From assembly GCA_045546555.1 (NCBI GenBank), contig JAZQCY010000071.1, positions 1 to 19,855 on the forward strand: a DNA stretch of 19,855 bases, read 5' to 3'. Of the stretch, positions 1 through 7,866 are shown in pieces; the first letter of the stretch is position 1, and each line of letters starts with the position of its first letter. A model generated the notes under the pieces. That model had not been told where the DNA came from. It saw only the letters and a list, made by a program, of their open reading frames with translations, and did no database searches. The DNA is from UMGS172 sp045546555 (GTDB taxonomy: Bacteria; Bacillota; Clostridia; Oscillospirales; Acutalibacteraceae). A program made the translations under genes and the position numbers.

Positions 1-651
1 CATAACAGGTTTATGTTTAAGCCATTAACCGGCACTTGCGGTAGAGGTATATGTATACTTGATATTTCTCCGAACGATGACGATAGATTGAAGCAGCTTA
101 TTATTGATAATTGCTCGGGCTCTAATGATGGTTTTATTGTCGAGGAATTGGTTGTACAAGCGTCAGAGTTGGGACAGTTTCACCCATCTTCACTAAACAC
201 AATTAGAGTTGCAACCGTGAAGTTTAATGAAGGTGTTGAAGTTATTGCATCCTTCTTTAGAACAGGTCGTGGTGGTAATATTGTTGATAATGCAGGTGCT
301 GGTGGAGTTTTTGGAACAATTGACATCATGACAGGCATTGTAGATGCAGTTGGTGACGAATTTGGTAATAATTATTTAAAACATCCCGATTCTAATATTC
401 AGATGGTAGGATTTCAGATACCAAAATGGGATGAAGCAGTAAATTTGGCCAAGGAACTTGCTTTGATAGTTAAAGGCAACCGATATGCAGGCTGGGATTT
501 GGCTTTAACTGACAACGGTTGGGTTATGATAGAAGCTAACGCCAGAGGTCAGTTTATTTGGCAGATACCACGTCAAAAAGGATTTTTAAAAGAAACTAAC
601 GATATTTTACGGCGTCTTGGTATGAAAGAAATGAAAAAACTATCTGTATAA
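1..651 (+). CDS. Sugar-transfer-associated ATP-grasp protein (5' partial)
   Basis: The reading frame is open to the left edge of the window, so the ATG at 13 is probably internal. The visible C-terminal 216 residues match the sugar-transfer-associated ATP-grasp family (PF14397). Numbering from the ATG at 13, there is an ATP-binding loop KPLTGTCGRGI (residues 3-13), FIVEELVVQ (41-49), the family signature HPSSLNTIRV (57-66), and the metal/ATP motif GWDLALTDNGWVMIEAN (160-176). Family members sit in capsule and exopolysaccharide loci and are thought to ligate a carboxylate to an amine or hydroxyl using ATP; the substrate is unknown. The protein should be cytoplasmic, because no membrane segment is visible. 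The next gene, another ATP-grasp enzyme, starts 14 bases downstream behind an AAAGGTGATG ribosome binding site, so the two are co-transcribed and may act on the same decoration. Confidence 0.85.
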   Translation, partial: HNRFMFKPLTGTCGRGICILDISPNDDDRLKQLIIDNCSGSNDGFIVEELVVQASELGQFHPSSLNTIRVATVKFNEGVEVIASFFRTGRGGNIVDNAGAGGVFGTIDIMTGIVDAVGDEFGNNYLKHPDSNIQMVGFQIPKWDEAVNLAKELALIVKGNRYAGWDLALTDNGWVMIEANARGQFIWQIPRQKGFLKETNDILRRLGMKEMKKLSV

Positions 652-665
652 AGGTGATGTAAATA

Positions 666-1970
666 ATGGATTTAAAAAATAAAACTCTACTTCTTATGGG
701 TGGTGGCGCCTATGCCAGAGATATCGAAAAGTATAAGAACGAAACAGGTTTTCGCATAGTTGCCTTAGGCAGAGATGCCAATACACCTATTGCAAAAATA
801 TCTGATGTTTTTTATCAAATAGATACTCAGGATGTTGACAGAGTTGTTGAGGTCGTAAAAAAAGAAGATGTAAAGGGTATTTTTGTTGGTTCTTCGGAGG
901 TTAATATTGCGCCTGCAACCAAGGTTAGCGAAATTACCGGTGTAAATTTCTACACTACTGCTGAGCAATGGGATATACTTGCTAATAAGGCAGAGTTTAA
1001 AAGATATTGCAGGAAATACGGTGTTCCCGTTGTTCCCGAATTTGAAATCACGTCTGATTATACGAATGCGGATATTGAAAAGCTTCCTTTTCCGATTATG
1101 CTTAAGCCTACCGACAGCTCCGGCGCAAGAGGTATGAGTGCTTGCTACTCGGCTAGTGATTTTGACCGTTGCTATACAGAAGCATTGAAATGGTCAAAAA
1201 GAAAGGAAGTTATAGTTGAGCAGCTTATTACCGATGCTGACGAAGTATTTTTCCAATATACACTTCAGGACGGTGAGTGCTCTTTGACATCTTGCTTTAC
1301 AAAGGTTTTTGTTAAGAGCGAGAATAAGGAGCTTATTTTGCCTATATTCCATATGTATCCAAGTAAATACATAGATGAATATTATAAAAATGTTCATAAC
1401 GGCGTTAAGGCTATGTTTAAAGCTATGGATATCAACAACGGCGTTATGACACTTCAAAGTTTTTATAAAGACGGCAATTTTTATATTTTTGAAGCGGGAT
1501 TTCGTATGGGAGGAGCCCAAAATTATATTCTTTCCGAATATCAGAGCGGCACTAACTCCCTTAACTATATGATAAATTACGCTCTGACCGGAAGTATGAA
1601 TGATACTCCTATCATTGTAAAGGATAATGCTCATTTCCGTTATCCTTGCTGTAATTATTATGTCGGTCTCAAACCCGGAACTGTTGCAAAAATGGGTGGG
1701 GTAGACAAGGTTCGACATATGCGTGGCGTCCTAAATGTTACGGTTATGTGCTCTGAAGGCGATATAATTCCCGATTCCAACGCTTTGGAGCGAATCTGCC
1801 TCAGAATACACGTTGTTGGAGACAATGTTTCTGATCTGGCCAAAACATTGTGTGAAATTAGTCAGACATTAGAAATCATATCTACCGATGGGGAAGATAT
1901 GCAATTAGAGCATCTTGAATATGATCGTTGCTATGTTGCAATTTGCAACACAACATCTTTCACAGAATAG
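666..1970 (+). CDS. ATP-grasp ligase (carboxylate-amine ligase-like)
   Basis: This is a 434-residue cytoplasmic enzyme with the layout of an ATP-grasp ligase. It has an N-terminal nucleotide-fold segment (LLMGGGAYARDI, 8-20), a pre-ATP-grasp linker NKAEFKRYCRKYGVPVVP (107-124), the ATP-binding loop FPIMLKPTDSSGARGM (142-157), the hinge motif VIVEQLI (182-188) and a catalytic strand FEAGFRMGG (275-283) whose Glu276 should bind metal. It resembles the CarB/PurK-like and biotin-carboxylase-like branch rather than the sugar-transfer ATP-grasp encoded just before it. Such enzymes activate a carboxylate as an acyl phosphate and join it to an amine. In a polysaccharide operon, an amino acid or similar group ligated to a sugar acid or amino sugar is a reasonable inference. 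The C-terminal ~120 residues contain no motif I recognise. The ribosome binding site is about 8 bases upstream. Confidence 0.85.
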   Translation: MDLKNKTLLLMGGGAYARDIEKYKNETGFRIVALGRDANTPIAKISDVFYQIDTQDVDRVVEVVKKEDVKGIFVGSSEVNIAPATKVSEITGVNFYTTAEQWDILANKAEFKRYCRKYGVPVVPEFEITSDYTNADIEKLPFPIMLKPTDSSGARGMSACYSASDFDRCYTEALKWSKRKEVIVEQLITDADEVFFQYTLQDGECSLTSCFTKVFVKSENKELILPIFHMYPSKYIDEYYKNVHNGVKAMFKAMDINNGVMTLQSFYKDGNFYIFEAGFRMGGAQNYILSEYQSGTNSLNYMINYALTGSMNDTPIIVKDNAHFRYPCCNYYVGLKPGTVAKMGGVDKVRHMRGVLNVTVMCSEGDIIPDSNALERICLRIHVVGDNVSDLAKTLCEISQTLEIISTDGEDMQLEHLEYDRCYVAICNTTSFTE

Positions 1971-1991
1971 TGAGTTGGAGGATCAGATTTT

Positions 1992-3356
1992 ATGCCAATT
2001 GAATTATGGTATTTAATTGCTGTATTTGCTGTTGCAGTTATCGGTTTCGTTGTTATAAAGAGACCACTTTATGAATGTATGCTTTATGCATTTGTTGTTC
2101 TGATGCTTATCAGCGGAACATGGCAGAACACGGGTAGGTATATTTGGGATGCCTTGCAAGAGTCAACTCTATATGTAATATTTGTTTTTATAGTTTCTGC
2201 TTCGTTGTTATCAAAAACAAGTGTTATTGATGACTGTATCGCGATTATTCTTTCTGTCTTCGGTCGATTCAGAGGCGGTGCAGGATACGTTGCTATAATT
2301 GGCAGCTCCTATATGGGTTCACTCTCAGGTTCAGGTCCCGGAAACGTTGCTACAACGGGCGTATTCACGATTCCTGCTATGATCAAGTCCGGTTTTCCGC
2401 CACATTTGGCTGCTAATGTTGAAGCGCACTCCAGTACTATGGGCAATATGATTCCGCCTGCCGGAATGATAGCCGTTGCCTTTGCGGCACTTGATATTTT
2501 GTATCCTAATACATATACTTTGTCTCAGTACTGGATGCTTCTTTGGGGCGTTGCTTTGTGGTTTGTTCTCCAAAGAATAATTACTATGTATCTAATGTGC
2601 CGTTATTACAAAGTCAAACCCATTAATAAAGAAGACCTTCCCAGTTTGCGTAAAGTGTTACGACACGGATGGAAAGCTATATTTCTACCGATTATCGTTT
2701 TCGTTCCTTTCTTGTTGACAAGTAAATTTGAAAATTTCTTTATATCGCGTCTTGGTATCGATGGATCTAAAGCCTTAAACAATAGTTTGCTTTTATTCAT
2801 TCCTTCTTTAATTGTTATTTGCGGTGTTCTTTTATCCGGCAAAAAGACGATTAAAGAGATGTCTTTAGCCAAGATGTCAAAGCATATACAAGATGGTATG
2901 CTTAAGGTCGTGCCAACAGCTGCTTTGGTTTTGTTTGCATACTTTGTGAGCAATGTTTTTGAAGATCTTAATGTTGAAGTCGCAATAGGCGAATTCGTTG
3001 GCTCGTTAAATATGAGCAGATGGGCTCTTTGCTTGCTCATACCTCTATTTACTGCAATACTAGGTATGCTGCTTCCGGGATCAACACAGGTCAAAATATT
3101 TGGTGGTATCATTATCTCAATTATGGCCGCTGCAGGCTGTAATCCGATGCTAGTTGCCGCAATGTTGCCTTGTATTTGCGGTGCTATGCATGGTGTTACT
3201 CCTCCTTATTGTGCGTGCGTTTACACCGGTATGGGTATAGCACAGTCTGAGCTTAAGCCAACTTTGCTTAATTGTGCTATTTGGATCATAATCCACTATG
3301 CTCTGTCGGTAATTATTTTGCTCGAATGGCTTCCCGTTTGGGGACTAATAGGTTGA
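1992..3356 (+). CDS. TRAP-type large permease (DctM-like)
   Basis: This is a 454-residue, strongly hydrophobic inner-membrane protein with about 11-12 predicted helices. It carries the hallmark of the DctM/TRAP large-subunit family twice, as expected for its inverted repeat. The first copy is SGSGPGNVATTGVFTIPAM (112-130) followed by EAHSSTMGNMIPP (144-156); the C-terminal copy is GSTQVKIFGG followed by GAMHGVTPPYCA. TRAP permeases use an ion gradient to move organic acids or acidic sugars and normally need an extracellular binding protein (DctP or TAXI) and a small membrane subunit (DctQ). No binding-protein gene is present in the window. The GGAGG ribosome binding site is at 1978-1982. The position between ATP-grasp enzymes and glycosyltransferases suggests it moves the substrate or product of the decoration pathway, but the direction of transport cannot be read from sequence. 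Confidence 0.85.
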   Translation: MPIELWYLIAVFAVAVIGFVVIKRPLYECMLYAFVVLMLISGTWQNTGRYIWDALQESTLYVIFVFIVSASLLSKTSVIDDCIAIILSVFGRFRGGAGYVAIIGSSYMGSLSGSGPGNVATTGVFTIPAMIKSGFPPHLAANVEAHSSTMGNMIPPAGMIAVAFAALDILYPNTYTLSQYWMLLWGVALWFVLQRIITMYLMCRYYKVKPINKEDLPSLRKVLRHGWKAIFLPIIVFVPFLLTSKFENFFISRLGIDGSKALNNSLLLFIPSLIVICGVLLSGKKTIKEMSLAKMSKHIQDGMLKVVPTAALVLFAYFVSNVFEDLNVEVAIGEFVGSLNMSRWALCLLIPLFTAILGMLLPGSTQVKIFGGIIISIMAAAGCNPMLVAAMLPCICGAMHGVTPPYCACVYTGMGIAQSELKPTLLNCAIWIIIHYALSVIILLEWLPVWGLIG

Positions 3357-3366
3357 GGTGGTTACT

Positions 3367-3663
3367 ATGCGTAAGAAATTATTTGATATACTTAATAAAG
3401 CATACGGAATCATGATGTCAGTATCATTTTTTGCCGGTTTTTTGCCGTTGATCCCATTTGTTATAGCTATAATAATCGGTGGCGATATTGGCGAAAAAAT
3501 TTCGATCTTTTTATATAAAGAATACTACCCCTGGGTCATTATTGTAGGCTCTTTGGCTGTAGTTGTTGGTCTCATTGCTATGTATATTGGCAAGCTTGAA
3601 AGCCTATCGGTAAAAAATGTTAGTAACAGTGATAAAGCTGTTACTGATGGCGAAGAAAAATAA
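3367..3663 (+). CDS. Small two-helix membrane protein, possible TRAP partner subunit
   Basis: The frame is also open from a GTG at 3358, but a GAGGTG ribosome binding site at 3355-3360 lies six bases ahead of the ATG at 3367, so that ATG is chosen. The product is 98 residues with a positively charged start (MRKKLFD), a first hydrophobic helix at about 15-38, a second at about 54-77, and a charged tail ending in DGEEK. It follows the DctM-like permease by 10 bases, which is where a small DctQ subunit would normally be encoded. However, DctQ proteins usually have four helices and about 160 residues, and I see no DctQ motif. It may be a reduced or unrelated small subunit of the permease. Confidence 0.7.
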   Translation: MRKKLFDILNKAYGIMMSVSFFAGFLPLIPFVIAIIIGGDIGEKISIFLYKEYYPWVIIVGSLAVVVGLIAMYIGKLESLSVKNVSNSDKAVTDGEEK

Positions 3664-3705
3664 TAATTACTTTTCGTTATAATTTTATGTTTTGAGGGTG
3701 TAAAA

Positions 3706-4866
3706 ATGGCCAGTTATGTATTTGTTGCAAATAGTACAAAGCCTAATGAGGAAAAAAGAAAAAGCCGTGAAAGTATTAAGCTTTCAACTGTCAATCGTCC
3801 TTGCCTCAATGCGGCTAAGGATATGGGCTACGATCTGATTTTGGGCGTAAACCGTGATAATCCTCAGGAGCTTTCTTGCGATGAATTGCCGTTAGCCTGC
3901 TACGATTCGCATACTTATCGGAGTATTACAGCCTTCAAGGATAATAAAATTGCTTATAAAAACCTTTGCAATGTTTTAAAGAATAACGATGTTGAGGTAA
4001 TACACTGTAATACACCGATTGGTGGTTTGGTTGGCAGATTGGCAGCCAAAAAGCATAAGATCAAAAAAGTTATTTATACTGCACACGGATTTCATTTTTA
4101 TAAAGGTGCCCCGCTTTTTAACCGTACTGTCTTAAAATGGGCTGAAAAGTGGATGGCACATCACACTGATGCAATTATTACCATGAACAGGGAGGACTAC
4201 GAGGCTGCTAAACAGTTTAAATTGCGTAATGGCGGTAAGGTCTATCTTGTTCACGGAGTTGGAATTGATTTAAGTCTTTATGAGAATCTTAACGTTGATC
4301 GTGAAGAAAAACGTAAGGAGTTGGGACTTAAAAGTACTGATGTTGCCTTTATTTCAATGGGTGACCTTATTGCCAGAAAGAATTATTCCGTTGCAATTAG
4401 GGCTCTTGCCGCCGCAGGAAATGAAAATGCACATTACTTCATTTGCGGAAAAGGTCCTCTTATTGATGAATTAACTAAATTGTCTGAGGATTTAGGCGTT
4501 AGCGACCGTGTGCATTTCTTGGGTTTCAGAACCGATATTAAAGAGCTTTTGGTTGCTGCAGATGCTTTTTTGTTCACTTCTTTGCAAGAGGGATTACCTC
4601 GCTCTATGATGGAGGCAATGGCTTCGGGACTTCCTTGCGTTGTTTCTAAAATCCGCGGTAATGTAGACCTTATGGACAACGGAACCGGCGGTTATCTTTG
4701 CGGTTCAGCCGATGTAGACGCATTTGCAGATTCAATCAAAAAAATTACCGAAGATGAAGAGCTTCGCAAGCAAATGCGTGAGTATAACCTTGAGCATATC
4801 AAAGAGTTTGATGTTTCGGTTGTTGAAAAGGAAATCAGAGAGATTTATAAAGAAGTTTTAGGTTAA
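3706..4866 (+). CDS. Glycosyltransferase family 4 (GT-B fold)
   Basis: This is a 386-residue retaining glycosyltransferase of the GT4 (Glycos_transf_1) type. The N-terminal domain has YTAHGFHFYKGAPLFNR (124-140), a segment typical of EpsD/CapM-like sugar transferases. The C-terminal nucleotide-sugar domain has ICGKGP (246-251), the FLGFRTDIKELL segment (271-282) and the E-x7-E motif with Glu295 and Glu303 inside EGLPRSMMEAMASGLP. It should act at the cytoplasmic face, adding one sugar to the undecaprenyl-linked repeat unit; donor and acceptor are not predictable. A 42-base gap separates it from the small membrane protein, the widest gap in the operon. A GAGGGTG ribosome binding site precedes the start. 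Confidence 0.9.
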   Translation: MASYVFVANSTKPNEEKRKSRESIKLSTVNRPCLNAAKDMGYDLILGVNRDNPQELSCDELPLACYDSHTYRSITAFKDNKIAYKNLCNVLKNNDVEVIHCNTPIGGLVGRLAAKKHKIKKVIYTAHGFHFYKGAPLFNRTVLKWAEKWMAHHTDAIITMNREDYEAAKQFKLRNGGKVYLVHGVGIDLSLYENLNVDREEKRKELGLKSTDVAFISMGDLIARKNYSVAIRALAAAGNENAHYFICGKGPLIDELTKLSEDLGVSDRVHFLGFRTDIKELLVAADAFLFTSLQEGLPRSMMEAMASGLPCVVSKIRGNVDLMDNGTGGYLCGSADVDAFADSIKKITEDEELRKQMREYNLEHIKEFDVSVVEKEIREIYKEVLG

Positions 4867-4880
4867 TTGGCGGTGAATTA

Positions 4881-5918
4881 ATGAAGGTTTTGCATTTATT
4901 GCAGAGCAACCGTTTTTCGGGTGCTGAAAATGTTGTTTGTCAGATCATCGGTATGTTTAAGGATATACCCGATATTGAAATGGCATATTGCAGTCGTGAC
5001 GGTCAGATCAAAGAGGCGTTGGACGAGCGTGGGATAAGGTTTTTCCCCATGACACAGCTTTGTAAGTCCGAGGTAAAGCGGGTTATAGATGAATACAAGC
5101 CTGATGTTATACACGCTCACGATATGCGTGCATCTTTTATTGCCGCACTTGTTTGCGGTAAGACAAGGCTTATCTCTCATATACACAACAGCGATTTTCA
5201 GGCAAGAAGGATCTCTCCCAAATCGATAGCCTTCCGTTTGAAAAAACGCAAATTCAGCAAGGTCATCTGGGTTTCGGATTCTTGCTATAAAACCTACATT
5301 TTCCATAAGTCTTTTGCAAAAAAGAGTACGGTTCTGTATAACGTAATTGACCGTAAAGCTGTTTTGGACAAGGCGGCGCTTGATGAGAATTGCTATAATT
5401 ACGATCTTGCTTACGTAGGACGTATTGCAGATCCCAAAAATCCGCTTCGTTTGATACGTATTATTGAGCTTATAAAGCAAAAGAAGCCCAATGTCAAGGT
5501 GGGTATTGTCGGCACGGGTAACCTTGAGGAATCCATGAAGGCCGAAGCAGAGCGCCTCGGTGTTACCGAAAATATTGTTTTTCACGGTTTTATGAGTAAT
5601 CCTTTGGGCGTTTTGAAATCGTCTAAGGTAATGGTTGTTACTTCTGACCGTGAAGGACTCCCTATGGTCGCTTTGGAGGCAATGTCTCTCGGTGTTCCGA
5701 TCGTCAGCACTCCCACCGACGGCCTTTGCGACGTTGTGAAGGTTGGCGTTACCGGTTATTTAGAGTGGGATGAGGCAAATTTTGCCGACCGTGTCTTTGA
5801 GCTTATTACCGATGATGATTTACAAAAAAACTTTTCAGATGCAACTTTGAAGGAATTTGAGAAGATAAACGATATTGAAAATTATAAGGATGTTTTAAAG
5901 GATGCCTACGGAATTTGA
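4881..5918 (+). CDS. Glycosyltransferase family 4 (EpsF-like)
   Basis: This 345-residue GT-B glycosyltransferase is about 40 residues shorter than the GT4 enzyme encoded before it. It opens with MKVLHLLQSNRFSGAENVV, a start common to EpsF-like transferases. Further motifs are VIHAHDMRA (77-85), YVGRIADPKNPLRLI (178-192), VGTGNLEESM (210-219) and the E-x7-E pair Glu258/Glu266 in EGLPMVALEAMSLGVP. It should transfer a hexose-type sugar from a nucleotide donor to the lipid-linked intermediate on the cytoplasmic side. Its 3' end overlaps the next glycosyltransferase gene by 17 bases in a different frame, which indicates translational coupling. The two GT4 enzymes share fold motifs but differ widely in sequence, so they probably make different linkages. 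Confidence 0.9.
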   Translation: MKVLHLLQSNRFSGAENVVCQIIGMFKDIPDIEMAYCSRDGQIKEALDERGIRFFPMTQLCKSEVKRVIDEYKPDVIHAHDMRASFIAALVCGKTRLISHIHNSDFQARRISPKSIAFRLKKRKFSKVIWVSDSCYKTYIFHKSFAKKSTVLYNVIDRKAVLDKAALDENCYNYDLAYVGRIADPKNPLRLIRIIELIKQKKPNVKVGIVGTGNLEESMKAEAERLGVTENIVFHGFMSNPLGVLKSSKVMVVTSDREGLPMVALEAMSLGVPIVSTPTDGLCDVVKVGVTGYLEWDEANFADRVFELITDDDLQKNFSDATLKEFEKINDIENYKDVLKDAYGI

Positions 5919-6846
5919 CAAAACAGTAAGCATAATAATCCCTGTATATAATACTGCTAAATATCTTGATGAATGTCTTGATAGCGTTACCAAGCAAACC
6001 TACCGTGATATTGAAATAATTCTTATTAACGACGGTTCAAGTGATAAGTCTTTGGAAAAATGCAAAGAGTGGGCTGAGGTTGACGAGCGCATCAAGGTAT
6101 TTGATAATGAAAATCACGGCGTTTCCTTCACCAGAAATTTCGGACTTACTAAAGCTTGCGGTAAATATATCGCTTTTGTAGATTCCGATGATGTAATTTC
6201 GTGTGATTACATCTCCAAGATGCTTGAAAATCTTGAGTATACAAAAGCCGATATGTCTATCATTTCTTACTGCTCCTTTTATGATGGCAACGATCCTTTA
6301 TACTTTAAGACCGATATAAATACCTTAATGACCGATAATTTTGAAACCTGCTTTTTTGTAAACACAAGCGGCGTAATTTGTTCAAAGTTATATTTAAGAG
6401 ATATTATTATTGATAACGGAATTAAGTTCGACGATTCAATTGCGGTAAGTGAGGATCTTTTATTTAATCTTAAATACGTAGGTTTCTGTAATTCAATCGT
6501 TTTAAATAACAGCAAGCTTTACGGCTATAGGCAGAGAAGCAACAGTGCGGCGCACAATACGGTTTCATTGAGATGGTTTTCGTGTCTTAAGGCATATAAG
6601 TATTTATTTGAGATTTATGAGGGCAACAGCGTTTATCCTCATATTGTATTTTACTATCTGAAAAACCTTTACGAAGCAAAATACACAATGAAAAAGCACA
6701 GTATTTCGGCCAAAGATATAGATTTTGACGTTATGCAAAATCTTAAAATTGCCGAAAAGAAAAAAGGTGTGGTTCCGTTCAAGAAACGCATCAAGCTTTT
6801 TATATGCAAGCATTTCTTTGGTGCAGTTTTAAAGCGCAGAGGCTGA
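5902..6846 (+). CDS. Glycosyltransferase family 2 (GT-A fold)
   Basis: This 314-residue inverting glycosyltransferase begins with the classic GT2 pattern VSIIIPVYNTAKYLDECLDS (9-28), followed by LINDGSSDKS (41-50), NENHGVSFTRNFG (69-81) and the metal-binding DxD in FVDSDD (Asp94 and Asp96). The C-terminal third is basic and ends in a short hydrophobic, Arg/Lys-rich stretch that may touch the membrane. The start codon lies within the last codons of the upstream glycosyltransferase gene; only a weak AAAGG lies before it, so translation is probably coupled. It resembles the GT2 enzyme that follows, and the pair may be an old tandem duplication. Confidence 0.9.
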   Translation: MPTEFDKTVSIIIPVYNTAKYLDECLDSVTKQTYRDIEIILINDGSSDKSLEKCKEWAEVDERIKVFDNENHGVSFTRNFGLTKACGKYIAFVDSDDVISCDYISKMLENLEYTKADMSIISYCSFYDGNDPLYFKTDINTLMTDNFETCFFVNTSGVICSKLYLRDIIIDNGIKFDDSIAVSEDLLFNLKYVGFCNSIVLNNSKLYGYRQRSNSAAHNTVSLRWFSCLKAYKYLFEIYEGNSVYPHIVFYYLKNLYEAKYTMKKHSISAKDIDFDVMQNLKIAEKKKGVVPFKKRIKLFICKHFFGAVLKRRG

Positions 6847-6861
6847 TGAAAGGATATATTT

Positions 6862-7866
6862 ATGAGTGGATTGTCGGTTGTTGTTCCCGTGTATAATGCT
6901 GAGCAGTATTTGGAGCAATGTATTTTATCAATAAAAAATGAATTGACCGAGCGTGACCAGCTCGTGCTTGTGAATGACGGTTCTAAAGATAGTTCACTCG
7001 ATATATGTAAAAGACACGAGTGCGAAAACGTGCTTGTTATTTCAAACGAGAATCACGGTGTGTCTTACACCCGAAACTGTGGAAACGATAATGCATCGTG
7101 CGACTATGTGATGTACGTTGATGCTGATGATTATCTTTTACCCGGTTGGCGTCAAGACGTAGAAAACGGCATTAAGACCGGTAGTGACGTTGTGTATTTT
7201 TCTCCGTCAGGTGAAACCGAAGCGTCAAGACGTGACATAATTGCAAATATTCTGTGTGTTTCGGGGCAAAAGAAGCTTGATATTAAAGGAAGTGCTTGTT
7301 GGTACAAGCTATTTTCAACTAATTTGATCAAAGATAACGGTATTAAATTCGATTCCGAGTTGATCAACGGCGAGGACGGTATTTTCAGTCTGCAATGCTT
7401 CTTAAGGTCAAAGAGCTACTCGATCGTCAAAGCAGGTATGTTCTATTTTTATAGAATAAATAATGCTTCGGCAACTCATTCTTTTAATCCCAAATTTAAT
7501 TCATCCAATATCAAATTCCTTCAGACCGTAAAAGGTGAGCTGTCATCATATAACGATTTCACTACAAAAGAAATTAAGACAACGGTCGATTATCTGACCT
7601 ATAACGGTCTTTATATTTTGGCATCAAGAATATCCTTTTTAGACAATATAAACGACCGAAGAATGCACTACGGTTTGTTTGAAAGTCAGATGTATCTTGA
7701 GTTTTGGAATGATTTTGACAATAAGTGTACTTATCAAAAATTTAAAACAAAAATAATAAACCTTATCAAAGATAAAAAATACGACAAGGTTATGAGTAAA
7801 ATCAGACTTCGCAGAAAGATCTTCAATTTAGCGAAAAAGGTGTTGAGAAGAAAAAATGGCTTCTAA
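6862..7866 (+). CDS. Glycosyltransferase family 2 (GT-A fold)
   Basis: This is a 334-residue GT2 enzyme. The motifs are LSVVVPVYNAEQYLEQC (4-20), LVNDGSKDSS (36-45), SNENHGVSYTRNCG (61-74) and the DxD-type metal site in YVDADD (Asp87 and Asp89). It aligns with the preceding GT2 gene through the NENHGVS(F/Y)TRN(F/C)G segment and again at DNGIKFD followed by an ED pair, which fits a shared origin. The C-terminus is rich in Lys and Arg and may contact the membrane. Translation starts 15 bases after the previous stop with GAAAGGA upstream. Its last 11 bases overlap the pyruvyl transferase gene. Confidence 0.9.
   Translation: MSGLSVVVPVYNAEQYLEQCILSIKNELTERDQLVLVNDGSKDSSLDICKRHECENVLVISNENHGVSYTRNCGNDNASCDYVMYVDADDYLLPGWRQDVENGIKTGSDVVYFSPSGETEASRRDIIANILCVSGQKKLDIKGSACWYKLFSTNLIKDNGIKFDSELINGEDGIFSLQCFLRSKSYSIVKAGMFYFYRINNASATHSFNPKFNSSNIKFLQTVKGELSSYNDFTTKEIKTTVDYLTYNGLYILASRISFLDNINDRRMHYGLFESQMYLEFWNDFDNKCTYQKFKTKIINLIKDKKYDKVMSKIRLRRKIFNLAKKVLRRKNGF

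Noticed and set aside
1194..1718. Open frame of 174 codons on the minus strand
   Set aside because: It is antisense to the ATP-grasp gene, which has clear catalytic motifs across the same region.
3655..3683. TATAAT at 3678-3683 as an internal promoter before the first GT4 gene
   Set aside because: There is no acceptable -35 box at 16-18 bases upstream; the region is simply AT-rich. An internal promoter cannot be excluded but is not supported.
4896..5585. Long open frame on the minus strand (229 codons)
   Set aside because: It lies wholly opposite a GT4 gene with complete motifs, and has no ribosome binding site or recognisable product.
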